The notes: generated by a model not told the origin, from the sequence alone. Positions 49,645 to 58,715 are shown, numbered from the stretch's first letter. The stretch: 64,000 nt of DNA from Sporosarcina ureae (GCF_002082015.1 NZ_CP015109.1:870001-934000); one strand, 5' to 3'. A program made the numbers and translations.

Positions 49645-50290
49645 GAGCGGTTGGCGGGGTGGATTGAGCGGATAGCCAGGTTCATTGAGCGGTTATCCTA
49701 ACATATTGAGCGAGATGTGCCACTTCATAAGGGCGGACATCCCAACGCGCTCCATACGCTGTAATGAGCGCATAGCCTAGCGTGTTGAGCGGTTACCATG
49801 TGGTATTGAGCGGATAGCTCGGTATATTGAGCGGTTCACACAACGCATAGAGCGGATGAACAACAACATTGAGCGGATAGCCTAGCTTATTGAGCGAGTT
49901 GCACAACTGCATAAGGGTGGACACCTCAACGCGCTCCACACGCTGTAATGAGCGCATAGCCTAGCGTGTTGAGCGGTTATCATGTGGTATTGAGCGGTTA
50001 GCCCGGCATATTGAGCGGTTCACACAACACATAGAGCAGATAAACAACAACATTGAGCGGGTAGCCTAGCTTATTGAGCGAGCTGTGCCACTTCATAAGG
50101 GCGGACACCCCAACGCGCTCCACATGCTGTAATGAGCGCATAGCTTAGCGTGTTGAGCGGTTGTCGTATAGTATTGAGCGGATAGCCCGGCACATTGAGC
50201 GGCTCACGTACCTGATAGAGCGCATAGCGCAATACATTGAGCACTCCACGCGCCACATAGAGCGCATAACCCACAACATAGAGCTTTCCA
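49645..50290 (+). repeat. 21-bp periodic GAGCG repeat field B (184-bp higher-order unit)
   Basis: GAGC(G) recurs every 21 bp over long stretches (49645, 49666, 49687, 49708; and at the end 50239, 50260, 50281). A larger unit of 184 bp is present nearly three times: the GGGYGG marker of each unit starts at 49731, 49915 and 50099. Within each unit the phase is broken once by CATAAGGG..CGCTCC. In-frame stops (TAG, TGA) occur in the + strand frames. The field fills the gap between metQ and the DAACS gene. Confidence 0.88.
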
Positions 50291-50308
50291 CCCACCATTC
50301 AACCAAAT

Positions 50309-50342
50309 AAAAAAAGCCGGCAGCTACAATCGCTACCGACTC
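50309..50342 (-). terminator. Terminator after metQ
   Basis: On the minus strand GTCGGTAGC pairs with GCTGCCGGC, then TTTTTTT. Confidence 0.85.
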
Positions 50343-50350
50343 TCAATTTA

Positions 50351-51208
50351 TTATTGTACAGGAACAACGGATCCAGACCATTCATTCAAGATGAATTCTT
50401 GAATTTGCTCTGAAGTCAAAACTTCTACCAATGCTTGGATTGCATCGCTGTCTTCGTTACCGCTCTTCACCGCAATTACGTTAACATATGGAGACTCTTT
50501 ATCTTCCAATGCGATCGAATCTTCCATTGGATTCAAGCCTGCATCGATTGCGTAGTTAGAGTTGATCAACAATGCGTCGCCTTCATCGTTGTTATACAAC
50601 TGAGGCATTAATGCAGCTTCGTAGTTTGCGTCAAATTCTAAGTTCTTTGGATTTTCTACGATGTCGTCTACTTCAGCTTTCACTTTTTCTACGTCGTCAG
50701 CTAACTTGATCAATCCTTTTTCTTCAAGCATAGCAAGTACGCGGCCATGATCGGCAACCGAGTTACTGATTAAGATCGTTGCACCGTCTGGTAGATCTTC
50801 CAATGAATCATATTTCTTAGAGTACACACCGATTGGCTCGATGTGAATAGCGCCTGCATTGACGAAGTCATAACCGAAATCAGCTATTTGGCTCTCTAAA
50901 TACGGAATGTGTTGGAAATAGTTCGCCTCAATTGTCCCTTCGTCCAAATCTTTGTTTGGCAATACGTAGTCTGTGTAACTCTCTATTGTTAAATCATAGC
51001 CTTTTGCTGCTAATAATGGCTTAGCCTCTTCCAAAATTACTGCATGCGGTGTGTTAGACGCGCCGACTATCAGTGACGTTTTCTCGCCTTTTTCTGCATC
51101 ATCTACATCGGGTGCCCCATTATCCTTACTACCTTCGTCTTTTGTTCCGCAGGCTGCCAGTGCAAGCACTAATACAGCAGCGAATAGACCGAATAAAAAC
51201 TTCTTCAT
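50351..51208 (-). CDS. metQ: Methionine-binding lipoprotein MetQ
   Basis: A 285-aa extracellular substrate-binding lipoprotein. The signal peptide ends in a lipobox (LALAAC, Cys about residue 20). The mature NlpA/MetQ domain has TPHAVILEEAKPLLAAKGYDL, ANYFQHIPYLE and the end NEWSGSVVPVQ. It captures methionine for MetNI. ATG 51208 follows AGAGGGAGAAA. Last gene of metNIQ. Confidence 0.94.
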   Translation of the reverse strand: MKKFLFGLFAAVLVLALAACGTKDEGSKDNGAPDVDDAEKGEKTSLIVGASNTPHAVILEEAKPLLAAKGYDLTIESYTDYVLPNKDLDEGTIEANYFQHIPYLESQIADFGYDFVNAGAIHIEPIGVYSKKYDSLEDLPDGATILISNSVADHGRVLAMLEEKGLIKLADDVEKVKAEVDDIVENPKNLEFDANYEAALMPQLYNNDEGDALLINSNYAIDAGLNPMEDSIALEDKESPYVNVIAVKSGNEDSDAIQALVEVLTSEQIQEFILNEWSGSVVPVQ

Positions 51209-51272
51209 ATCCACATTTCTCCCTCTCCATGATGGAATGTTTTATGGTTAACAGGTTCCCCTGAAAATCCTA

Positions 51273-51941
51273 TTATCGCTTGTCCAAACGTTTTACAATG
51301 AAATCACCTATAAACTGAATGATAAACACGATGACTAATACTAATATTGTCGCCATCATCGTGACATCTCCACGGTTACGCTGAAACCCTTCGAGATAGG
51401 CAAGCGTACCGAGTCCTCCAGCACCGATGACCCCGGCCATCGCTGTGTAGCCGACGAGTGCAATCGACGTCACGGTAATACCAGACACGAGGGCAGGCAT
51501 GGATTCTGGTAACAATACTTTGAAAATGATCGTAGACGTTTTGGCACCCATTGAACGCGCCGCTTCGATCACTCCTTTATCGATTTCCTGCAATGCAATG
51601 AGTACCATGCGACCGTAAAACGGAGCGGCACCAATGATTAATGCTGGCAACGCGGCATTCGGCCCACGCATGCTTCCTATCAATAAATTCGTCAAAGGTA
51701 ACAATAAAATAATTAAAATAATAAAGGGAATTGATCGGAATATATTTACGAATGCGCCTGTAAAGATATTCGTGATTTTATTCGCCCATAACTGACCAGG
51801 ATTTGTTAAAAACAATAACAGACCGAGTGCAATACCAAAGATAAACGTGAAGACCGTTGAGTAGGCAGACATATACAGCGTCTCGCCCGTTGCTTGCCAC
51901 ATTTTATCCCAATTAACGTTCGGGAACCATTGCTCAATCAT
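51273..51941 (-). CDS. metI: Methionine ABC transporter permease MetI
   Basis: A 222-aa permease with five helices. The EAA loop is EAARSMGAKTSTIIFKVLLPESMPALVSG in outline, the docking site for MetN. The start overlaps the metN end by 8 nt after GGAGGTG. Confidence 0.94.
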   Translation of the reverse strand: MIEQWFPNVNWDKMWQATGETLYMSAYSTVFTFIFGIALGLLLFLTNPGQLWANKITNIFTGAFVNIFRSIPFIILIILLLPLTNLLIGSMRGPNAALPALIIGAAPFYGRMVLIALQEIDKGVIEAARSMGAKTSTIIFKVLLPESMPALVSGITVTSIALVGYTAMAGVIGAGGLGTLAYLEGFQRNRGDVTMMATILVLVIVFIIQFIGDFIVKRLDKR

Positions 51942-52959
51942 GGATCAGCACCTCCGTCTTCACTTCATTGGCATCTAGGAAAGCAATGGCTTCCTCTATA
52001 ACTGCCACGTCACCTACTAGTTGCAAGACAAGTGTGCCGTATGCGCCATCACGCGTCGTTGAAATATTCCCTTGTACGATGTTGACATCGATTGGAAATG
52101 TACGAATCAATTCAGCAAGCACCGGCTGCTCTGTACGTTCACCAATGAAAGCTAGCTTGATCAACTTGCCATGCGGTGACTCTTCCTGTAAATGCGCCAT
52201 CGCAGCGTCGGTATCGCCTGTATCGGTCACCTGCGAAATGAAACGCTTCGTAATATCCGCTTGAGGGGATTGGAAGACATCCAGTACATTGCCCGCTTCC
52301 ACAACTTGCCCTGCTTCCATGACCGCCACGCGATGACAGATCTTGCGAATGACGTGCATTTCATGCGTAATCAACACGATCGTTAGACCAAGACGTTCAT
52401 TAATGTCCGTCAATAAATCCAAAATCGCATTCGTCGTCTCAGGATCAAGCGCGGACGTTGCTTCATCACAAAGCAATACTTCCGGATCATTTGCAAGCGC
52501 GCGAGCAATGCCGACACGTTGCTTTTGGCCACCTGATAACTGCGATGGGTACGCCTGTTCACGGCCTGTCAATCCAACGAGGTCGATTAACTCTTTCACT
52601 TTTTGCTTCCGTGCCGATTTCTTCACGCCAGCAATTTCAAGAGGAAACATAATATTTTCTTCTACTGTTCTTGACCATAGTAAGTTAAAATGCTGGAAGA
52701 TCATACTGATTTTCTGACGCGCATTGCGAAGGCCAGCACCTTTTAGCGTTGTCATTTCTTGACCGTGAATCATAATACTGCCGGATGTAGGTGTTTCAAG
52801 TCCATTTAATAGTCGAATCAATGTACTTTTTCCTGCTCCACTGTACCCGATGACGCCGAAAATTTCTCCTTCTTCGATGGTCAATGTCACGTCATCTACC
52901 GCGACAATTTCTGAACGGTTCAATTGGAATCTTTTTTGAACGTTTGTTAGTTGAATCAT
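51934..52959 (-). CDS. metN: Methionine ABC transporter ATPase MetN
   Basis: A 341-aa ABC ATPase. Walker A GYSGAGKST, Q-loop FQHFNLL, signature LSGGQKQR, Walker B VLLCDEATSALD and His switch LITHEMHV. The C-terminal 90 residues form the NIL domain that binds methionine and inhibits transport. ATG 52959 follows AAAGGTGG; upstream codons to 53022 lie in the repeat-containing leader. The operon is under a SAM riboswitch. Confidence 0.95.
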   Translation of the reverse strand: MIQLTNVQKRFQLNRSEIVAVDDVTLTIEEGEIFGVIGYSGAGKSTLIRLLNGLETPTSGSIMIHGQEMTTLKGAGLRNARQKISMIFQHFNLLWSRTVEENIMFPLEIAGVKKSARKQKVKELIDLVGLTGREQAYPSQLSGGQKQRVGIARALANDPEVLLCDEATSALDPETTNAILDLLTDINERLGLTIVLITHEMHVIRKICHRVAVMEAGQVVEAGNVLDVFQSPQADITKRFISQVTDTGDTDAAMAHLQEESPHGKLIKLAFIGERTEQPVLAELIRTFPIDVNIVQGNISTTRDGAYGTLVLQLVGDVAVIEEAIAFLDANEVKTEVLIHD

Positions 52960-53000
52960 TTTCCGCACCACCTTTAGTAAGTTTTTTGGAAAGCAACACA

Positions 53001-53257
53001 GCGCTTTCCGCTTTTGTTTCATCTAGCTGCAGATGCCAGCTCCTCGGGTCGTTTCAGACTTGCCAAAAAGGCAAAGTACGCCTTTGTGACAAGTCTTCCA
53101 ACGCCTGTCGGAGCTAAACGGCATCTTCCGCTTTTGTTTCATCCAGCTACAAGCGCCAGGCTCTCGGGTCGTTTCAGACTTGCCAAAAAGGCAAAGTGCG
53201 CCTTTGTGGTAAGTCTTCCAACGCCTGTCGAGCCTACACGGCGCTTTCCGCTTTTGT
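53001..53257. repeat. Two tandem 120-bp repeats in the metN leader
   Basis: The unit starting GCGCTTTCCGCTTTTGTTTC at 53001 recurs at 53121, and its first 17 bases at 53241, an exact period of 120. Each unit contains a hairpin (AGACTTGCCAAAAAGGC with GCCTTTGTGGYAAGTCT) and the phrase CTCGGGTCGTTTCAG. It resembles a GC-rich intergenic repeat common in Bacillales genomes. Both copies lie between the riboswitch terminator and the metN ribosome site. Confidence 0.85.
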
Positions 53258-53261
53258 TAAT

Positions 53262-53295
53262 AAAAAAAGCCTTCCTGCAGACAAGCAGAAAGGCC
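53262..53295 (-). terminator. SAM-riboswitch terminator
   Basis: On the minus strand GCCTTTCTGCTTGTCTGCAGGAAGGC forms the stem, followed by TTTTTTTA. It is the expression platform of the upstream S-box. Confidence 0.88.
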
Positions 53296-53325
53296 GAACG
53301 TATGTAGTTATGTACGTTACCATTT

Positions 53326-53432
53326 CTCTCATCTATCAAAGCATTGCGCTTTGAGTGAATTGGCACCATTTCACAAATGTGACGGTTGCCGGGCTTCATA
53401 GGGCACTTCCCTCCACCGCTCTTTATAAGAGT
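53326..53432 (-). promoter_or_regulatory. SAM-I riboswitch (S-box) of metNIQ
   Basis: Minus strand reads CTCTTATAAAGAGCGGTGGA at the 5' end, then GGGAAGTGCC, GAAGCCCGGCAACC, AATGGTGCCAATTC and closes with ATGAGAG, which pairs with the first bases (P1). All S-box core blocks are present. High SAM should favour the terminator and shut off methionine uptake. Confidence 0.92.
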
Positions 53433-53480
53433 TACGTATTCAATTGATTAACTACTTATACCATACTTTGATTTCTATTG

Positions 53481-53780
53481 TCAACTGAGTTTCTCTAGTA
53501 GGTACGGGACGGATTGAAAGGCGTAAATCTTTTCTAAAGGCTGTCCTTTGCGCTGGATGAGTAAACAAGGGACGCTTTCCACCTCATATTCTATTGCGAT
53601 TTCCTGCACGTAATTTAAGTCCGCCTTACCAATTGGTAATTGCGGACACATCGTCTCGATCACCGTGAGCATTTTTGAAGCGACTGCACACGTCCCGCAC
53701 ATGGGTGTATATAAATAAAAAGCGGCTACTTGCTCTGCCGCCTGTGCGCGTTGCCAGTCTTCGATTGTCCAATTATTCAT
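53481..53780 (-). CDS. yusE: Thioredoxin-like protein (YusE)
   Basis: A 99-aa thioredoxin fold with the active site MCGTCAVASK near residue 30 and the cis-Pro segment SVPCLLI. It is thinner than classical thioredoxin (WCGPC). Its start overlaps the yusF stop region. Placement yusE-yusF-gcvH-yusI matches B. subtilis. Electron donor and target unknown. Confidence 0.85.
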   Translation of the reverse strand: MNNWTIEDWQRAQAAEQVAAFYLYTPMCGTCAVASKMLTVIETMCPQLPIGKADLNYVQEIAIEYEVESVPCLLIQRKGQPLEKIYAFQSVPYLLEKLS

Positions 53781-54126
53781 GTGGTCCACCTGCCAAGTAT
53801 TTGGAATGTACTTTAAAATTGGCAGCAGCTAAGATGCTAGCCAATAGTTTAACAGGAGTCGTTTCTACTTCGCGGTAGAGACGATCTGTATATAAATGTC
53901 GCGCTTCTGGATACAGTTGTTTGAACAGCTTACGAATAGACTCACCTGACGCGTCCGCATCCATAAAGACGAATAAGTCTTGCTGCTCGTACGGTTCAAG
54001 CAGTTCTTCAATATGATACGCACTGATGGTGCCATTCGTACAAAGAATCTCTACAGGCTCAGCCAGGATCGGCACTAGCCGTTTACGATCCTGTCCGCCT
54101 TCTACAATGAGAACTTTCGGGTCCAT
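53773..54126 (-). CDS. yusF: Toprim-domain protein (YusF)
   Basis: A 117-aa single Toprim domain. The catalytic Glu is in VLIVEGGQDRKRL and the acidic pair in FVFMDADASGE. This resembles small RNase M5-like or OLD-like Toprim proteins; in B. subtilis the protein is YusF with unknown role. Start ATG follows TAGGAGG, after the gcvH terminator, so it may have its own promoter. Confidence 0.85.
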   Translation of the reverse strand: MDPKVLIVEGGQDRKRLVPILAEPVEILCTNGTISAYHIEELLEPYEQQDLFVFMDADASGESIRKLFKQLYPEARHLYTDRLYREVETTPVKLLASILAAANFKVHSKYLAGGPHE

Positions 54127-54146
54127 CCTGTTTCCTCCTAGCGTGT

Positions 54147-54179
54147 AAAAAAAGCGCTTGGACGTTCCAGCGCTTTTTC
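54147..54179 (-). terminator. Terminator after gcvH
   Basis: On the minus strand AAAGCGCTGGAACG pairs with CGTCCAAGCGCTTT, followed by a T-run. Confidence 0.9.
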
Positions 54180-54189
54180 TTTTAGTCTA

Positions 54190-54570
54190 TTATTCAGCTG
54201 TCATTTTTTCGTACTGCTCAGCTGTCATTAACTCATCTAGTTCAGCTTTATTATCGATTTCAACTACTACCATCCATGCACCTTCGTATGGAGATTCGTT
54301 AACCAATTCGGGGCTATCTTCAAGGTTTTCGTTCACTTCTACAACTTTACCAGTAAGTGGAGCGTACAATTCAGATACCGTTTTCACTGATTCAACGCTT
54401 CCAAAAGGCTCGTCTGATTTCAATAGGTCGCCCACTTGTGGGAGTTCAACGAATACGATATCCCCTAGTTCAGACTGTGCGAAATGTGTGATTCCGATGC
54501 GGTATTTACCGTCTTCTTCTTTTACCCATTCGTGCTCTTCTGAATAACGTAAATCTTTTGGTGTGCTCAT
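54190..54570 (-). CDS. gcvH: Glycine cleavage system H protein
   Basis: A 126-aa lipoyl-carrier. The lipoylation Lys is in [18 protein letters not shown], and [10 protein letters not shown] and GAWMVVVEI are conserved. It shuttles the aminomethyl group in glycine cleavage and serves as a lipoate relay to other complexes in Bacilli. GGAGG before the ATG. LipA for its maturation is at 30.4 kb. Confidence 0.95.
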   Translation of the reverse strand: MSTPKDLRYSEEHEWVKEEDGKYRIGITHFAQSELGDIVFVELPQVGDLLKSDEPFGSVESVKTVSELYAPLTGKVVEVNENLEDSPELVNESPYEGAWMVVVEIDNKAELDELMTAEQYEKMTAE

Positions 54571-54646
54571 GTCGTTACCTCCAAAAATATAATAGTTTGT
54601 CTACCTTTAGTTTGCCATAGTTCCCCTGTAAAGACAAGAATCTAAA

Positions 54647-55006
54647 TCACTTCTTCCACGTTTCCATGAATGTTGTTTCATTGAATCCTACAGTCACTTT
54701 TTGGTTGTCAGAGAAGATTGGGCGTTTGATGAGCATTCCGTCTGAAGCGAGGAGTGCGATCTTTTCATCGTCAGTCATGGTGGGTAGTTGGTCTTTTAAG
54801 TTGAGCTCACGATATTTCTTGCCACTAGTGTTGAAGAACTTTTTCATTTCGAGTCCGGAGTTCGCGATCATGTTGCGGAGTTCGTCTTCGCTTGGAGGTT
54901 GTTCAGCGATGTTCTTTTCTTCGAATGAAATCCCTTCGTCCGTAAGCCATTTTTTTGCTTTGCGGCACGTGGTGCATTTGGGATAGCCGTAGTATGTCAT
55001 AGTCAT
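54647..55006 (-). CDS. yusI: ArsC/Spx-family protein (YusI)
   Basis: A 119-aa thioredoxin-fold protein. YPKCTTCRKAKKWL gives the CxxC near residue 11, and the segment FFNTSGKKYRELNLKD plus LIKRPIF is typical of the ArsC/Spx superfamily, YffB/YusI branch. No evidence of real arsenate reduction. ATG 55006 lies 12 nt after GGAG; a second ATG is two codons later. Confidence 0.87.
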   Translation of the reverse strand: MTMTYYGYPKCTTCRKAKKWLTDEGISFEEKNIAEQPPSEDELRNMIANSGLEMKKFFNTSGKKYRELNLKDQLPTMTDDEKIALLASDGMLIKRPIFSDNQKVTVGFNETTFMETWKK

Positions 55007-55122
55007 AATAGTCCATCTCTCCTTTTTTTCAGTATAGCAAATAGTGGGGTGTTGATGCGAACTTGGCGGTGTTTCATTACGGATAGGTTCTTACGGTGGG
55101 AGGCTGGCAAGCTGTTGGGGTT

Positions 55123-55252
55123 GGGATTGGTGCTTCGGAGGGGACGCATTTCCTGAGGGCTCGCGGTGAGCCAACCAGTTCGCGTTGCTCTCTTTGGTTG
55201 TCTCACCTGTCGAGCTGATCCTCTAGGAGTCGCCCCTCCTACGCACAATCCC
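55123..55252 (-). repeat. MITE-like repeat, copy R
   Basis: 130 bp bounded by GGGATTGGTGC and GCACAATCCC (near-perfect terminal inverted repeat). Read on the minus strand it contains GGGGCGACTCCTAGAGGATC and CCCTCAGGAAATGCGTCCCC, the same blocks as copy F but in opposite orientation on the chromosome. Confidence 0.7.
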
Positions 55253-55403
55253 TAGCAAGCTGAGGGGGTGACAGTTTCTGGTGTGCATTGTATGTGGGAT
55301 TGTGATCAGCTTTATAAAGAGGCTTGAACTAACCAAGTTTAATGGATAAACCACTTAGACTTTATCCACAATAGTGGATCTAGGTACCTTCACTTTAAAC
55401 GTA

Positions 55404-55565
55404 GGATTGGAGCGGAAGCTGGGGCGACTCCTGGAGGATCAGCGAGAGCCGTAGCGAAGGACGGCTTTTACTCGCAAAAGCGCAGCGTTAGGAGCATGTG
55501 CTTTCATAGATTGCCTTGAGTAAGCCACCCCCTCAGGAAAGCGTCCCCAGCTGGATCTCCAATCC
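55404..55565 (+). repeat. MITE-like repeat, copy F
   Basis: 162 bp bounded by GGATTGGAG and CTCCAATCC (perfect 9-bp terminal inverted repeat). Contains GGGGCGACTCCTGGAGGATC near the start and CCCTCAGGAAAGCGTCCCC near the end. The type resembles intergenic repeats widespread in Bacillales. With copy R it occupies much of the 670-bp gap between yusI and fadE; the rest of the gap shows no gene. Confidence 0.7.
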
Positions 55566-55636
55566 CCTTGCACACTCTATCTATTTAATCACTTCAACGC
55601 ACTTATCCTTGAACTTCCTATCCAATTCTCTCCTAC

Positions 55637-55666
55637 AAAAAAACGCCCCACATAAGAGGCGTTTTG
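55637..55666 (-). terminator. Terminator of the fad operon
   Basis: On the minus strand AAAACGCCTCTTATGTGGGGCGTTTT forms the stem-loop, followed by TTT. Confidence 0.85.
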
Positions 55667-55678
55667 TCTAAGCTATGA

Positions 55679-57478
55679 TCAAACGATGTACTTTTCCGCT
55701 TCGATTAGTTTCTCAGCTGCTTCACGCTTCTTCGCAATAATGTTGTACGGGTTATTGCGAGTCAATTTACGCAACGCGGAAATCATCATACGCTGGTTGT
55801 CGCCGTCGACTGCTGCGAGCAATGTTTCTTTTGCTGCTGCTTCGATACGTCCGAATGCTTCTTGACAGAAGATTTGTGTATAGAGAAGCTTCTGGCTCTC
55901 TTTTTCTTCACCATTCTTGTTGATGGCCTTTTCCGTACGTAGCAATGCAGATTCCATACCGAATAGATCATTGGCAATATCTGCGATGTTCACAAGAATT
56001 TCTTGCTCTTGATCCAGCTTCGTGCCGTAACGCTGTGCAGCAAGTCCTGCCACCAAGATGCCGATCTTCTTTGCGTTCTTCACCAGCATCTTCTCTTGAG
56101 CCAATGCTTCGTCGCCCACTTCTTCTGGCATCAGCATTAACAACTCTTCTTGTAATGCTTGCGCTTGTTGAAGCAATGGCAATTCGCCTTTCATTGCTTT
56201 CTTCAAGAACGTGCCTGGAACGATCATGCGGTTGATTTCATTCGTTCCTTCGAAGATCCGGTTAATACGGGAGTCACGATAAATGCGCTCTACTTCGTAT
56301 TCTGCCATGAAGCCATAACCGCCATGAATTTGAACGGCTTCGTCCGCAATGTAATCCAACATTTCCGAACCTACTACTTTATTGATAGAACATTCAATTG
56401 CGTATTCAGCAATGGAAGCCGCCACTTTTGCACCGTCTTTTTGCTCTTCAGGGCTCATCGCCGCGTTACGCTCTTCAAAGTACCCTACTGTACGATAGAT
56501 CAAGCTTTCAGTTGCGTACAACTTAGATGCCATCGTACCGAACTTTTCTTTCGTCAAGTTGAATGAAGAAATGGGTGTGTCGAACTGTTTACGCTGATTC
56601 GCATATTTGATAGCCAATTCAAGTGCACGCTTCGATCCGCCAATCGCACCTACTCCAAGCTTGTAACGGCCGATATTTAAAATGTTGAACGCGATCACAT
56701 GCCCACGGCCAATTTCACCTAATAAGTTTTCAACTGGTACTTCTGCATCTTCTAGAATCAACGTACGTGTAGAAGATGATTTAATACCCATTTTCTTCTC
56801 TTCTGGTCCTACTGAAACGCCAGGATATTCTTTTTCTACGATAAATGCCGTGAATTTATCACCATCTACTTTTGCGTAGACGACGAATACATCAGCAAAT
56901 GCAGAGTTCGTGATCCACTGTTTTTCACCGTTTAGTACATAGTGTGTACCTGCAGCATTTAATTTAGCAGTAGTCTTCGCGCCTAATGCATCTGACCCTG
57001 AGCTCGGCTCTGTCAATGCATAAGCGGAGATTTTTGCTCCACTTGCAGAGTTTGGCAAATACTTCATTTTTTGCTCATGGTTACCGAATAAAACGATTGG
57101 CAATGTACCGATCCCTACGTGCGCACCGTGCGTGATCGAGAAACCGCCTGCTACCGATAACTTCTCAGCAATCAATGCGGAAGAAACTTTATCCAATCCA
57201 AGACCTTCATACTCTTCAGGGATATCTGCTGCTAGAAGACCTAGATCCCCTGCTTTTTTCAGCAATGTGACGGAGTTTTCAAATTCATGGTTCTCGAGTT
57301 TTTCAATCAACGGTGTTACATCATTTTTCACGTACTCCTCCGTTGTCTTAGCGATCATCTTTTGCTCTTCTGTGAAATCTTCCGGTGTGAAAACGCGACT
57401 AGCATCCATGTCCTCAGTTAAAAATGCCCCACCTTTTACGAATTCTGTCATAGTTGTTCCCTCCATAGCTTTAGTCAT
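55679..57478 (-). CDS. fadE: Acyl-CoA dehydrogenase (FadE/YusJ)
   Basis: A 599-aa flavoenzyme that introduces the first double bond in fatty-acyl-CoA. The N-terminal KGGAFLTEDMDASRVFTPEDF, FAD loops YALTEPSSGSDA and WITNSAFADVF, and the catalytic Glu region INRIFEGTNEINRMIVPG are clear. The extra C-terminal 170-residue domain is typical of the YusJ subgroup. ATG 57478 (after AGGGGGAA) and ATG 57451 (after GGAGGG) both have good sites. Third gene of fadN-fadA-fadE. Confidence 0.93.
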   Translation of the reverse strand: MTKAMEGTTMTEFVKGGAFLTEDMDASRVFTPEDFTEEQKMIAKTTEEYVKNDVTPLIEKLENHEFENSVTLLKKAGDLGLLAADIPEEYEGLGLDKVSSALIAEKLSVAGGFSITHGAHVGIGTLPIVLFGNHEQKMKYLPNSASGAKISAYALTEPSSGSDALGAKTTAKLNAAGTHYVLNGEKQWITNSAFADVFVVYAKVDGDKFTAFIVEKEYPGVSVGPEEKKMGIKSSSTRTLILEDAEVPVENLLGEIGRGHVIAFNILNIGRYKLGVGAIGGSKRALELAIKYANQRKQFDTPISSFNLTKEKFGTMASKLYATESLIYRTVGYFEERNAAMSPEEQKDGAKVAASIAEYAIECSINKVVGSEMLDYIADEAVQIHGGYGFMAEYEVERIYRDSRINRIFEGTNEINRMIVPGTFLKKAMKGELPLLQQAQALQEELLMLMPEEVGDEALAQEKMLVKNAKKIGILVAGLAAQRYGTKLDQEQEILVNIADIANDLFGMESALLRTEKAINKNGEEKESQKLLYTQIFCQEAFGRIEAAAKETLLAAVDGDNQRMMISALRKLTRNNPYNIIAKKREAAEKLIEAEKYIV

Positions 57479-57512
57479 ATTATTTCCCCCTATTTGTATG
57501 TGTAATTTTATT

Positions 57513-58688
57513 TTATAGAACTTCGAACACTCCAGCTGCTCCCATTCCGCCACCGATACACATCGTGACGACACCGTACTTCTTGCCTTGACGTTTCAAT
57601 TCATTAATTAATTTCAGCGTCAAAATAGTTCCTGTTGCACCTAATGGATGACCTGATGAAATCGCTCCCCCGTTGACGTTCACTTTATCTGTATCCAATC
57701 CTAGTTCGCGAATTACTGCGAGTGACTGGGATGCAAATGCTTCATTGAGCTCGAAGAGGTCAATGTCTTCAATAGATAGGCCTGCTAGTTTCAACGCCTT
57801 AGGCACAGCGACAATCGGTCCAATCCCCATTACTTCCGGTGGCACGCCGCCTACTGCGAATGAAAGGAATTTTGCCATGGGCTGTAATCCACGCTGTTCA
57901 GCTACTTCTCGATCCATTAATAAGACCATTCCTGCACCGTCAGATGTTTGTGACGCGTTACCTGCTGTGACGGAACCTTGCGCTGCGAACGCTGGACGTA
58001 ATTTCCCAAGAATTTCAGTCGTCGTACCTGGACGTACGCCTTCATCCATTTCGAATAAAACCGTTTTTTCTTGGTATTTGCCGTCCCCATCGACAAAACG
58101 CTTTGTTACTTCCACCGGCACAATCTCATCGACAAATTTATTTTCTTTAATTGCTGCTTCGGTACGTTTATGTGATTCCACTGCGAATGCATCTTGATCT
58201 TCACGGGAGATGCCATACTTCTGCGCCACTTGCTCCGCTGTATGTCCCATCCCCATATAGTATTGAGGCGATTCTTCAGCGAGTTTAACGTTCGGACGAA
58301 TCGTATTTCCCATCATCGGAACCATACTCATCGATTCAACGCCACCTGCTAAGATTGCTTCTGAATGACCGAGCATGATCCGCTCTGCCGCATAAGCAAT
58401 CGACTGCAAACCGGATGAACAAAAGCGGTTGACCGTTACGGCAGGTGTTGTATCCGGTAATCCCGCCAACGCCCCGATGTTACGCGCGACGTTCATTCCT
58501 TGTTCCGCTTCAGGCATGGCACAACCGATGATCAAGTCATCGATCGGCCCATCATAATCCCCTGCACGTTTTAATGTTTCCTTTATAGTCAACGCCCCAA
58601 GATCATCTGGACGGACAGTTGCCAAAGAACCTTTTCCTGCTTTTCCAATCGGTGTTCGAGCACCGGCTACAATTACTGCTTCGCGCAT
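57513..58688 (-). CDS. fadA: Acetyl-CoA acyltransferase (thiolase, FadA/YusK)
   Basis: A 391-aa thiolase. The acyl-enzyme Cys is in VNRFCSSGLQS, the His in GGAISSGHPLGATG and the second Cys in TMCIGGGMGAAG. It cleaves 3-ketoacyl-CoA to acetyl-CoA and shortened acyl-CoA. AAGGAGG before the ATG, 27 nt downstream of fadN. Confidence 0.95.
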   Translation of the reverse strand: MREAVIVAGARTPIGKAGKGSLATVRPDDLGALTIKETLKRAGDYDGPIDDLIIGCAMPEAEQGMNVARNIGALAGLPDTTPAVTVNRFCSSGLQSIAYAAERIMLGHSEAILAGGVESMSMVPMMGNTIRPNVKLAEESPQYYMGMGHTAEQVAQKYGISREDQDAFAVESHKRTEAAIKENKFVDEIVPVEVTKRFVDGDGKYQEKTVLFEMDEGVRPGTTTEILGKLRPAFAAQGSVTAGNASQTSDGAGMVLLMDREVAEQRGLQPMAKFLSFAVGGVPPEVMGIGPIVAVPKALKLAGLSIEDIDLFELNEAFASQSLAVIRELGLDTDKVNVNGGAISSGHPLGATGTILTLKLINELKRQGKKYGVVTMCIGGGMGAAGVFEVL

Positions 58689-58715
58689 TCTGTTTCCTCC
58701 TTTAGCTATCTCTCA

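Noticed and set aside
50071-50298. 75-aa minus-strand ORF in repeat field B
   Set aside because: It lies entirely in periodic repeats with no ribosome site and ends in the terminator region of metQ.
54158-54547. 129-aa + strand ORF opposite gcvH
   Set aside because: Ser/Thr-rich shadow of gcvH; the minus strand shows a complete lipoyl domain.
55003-55248. 81-aa minus-strand ORF upstream of yusI
   Set aside because: It runs through a MITE-like repeat, and the yusI ribosome site already explains the only start signal there.
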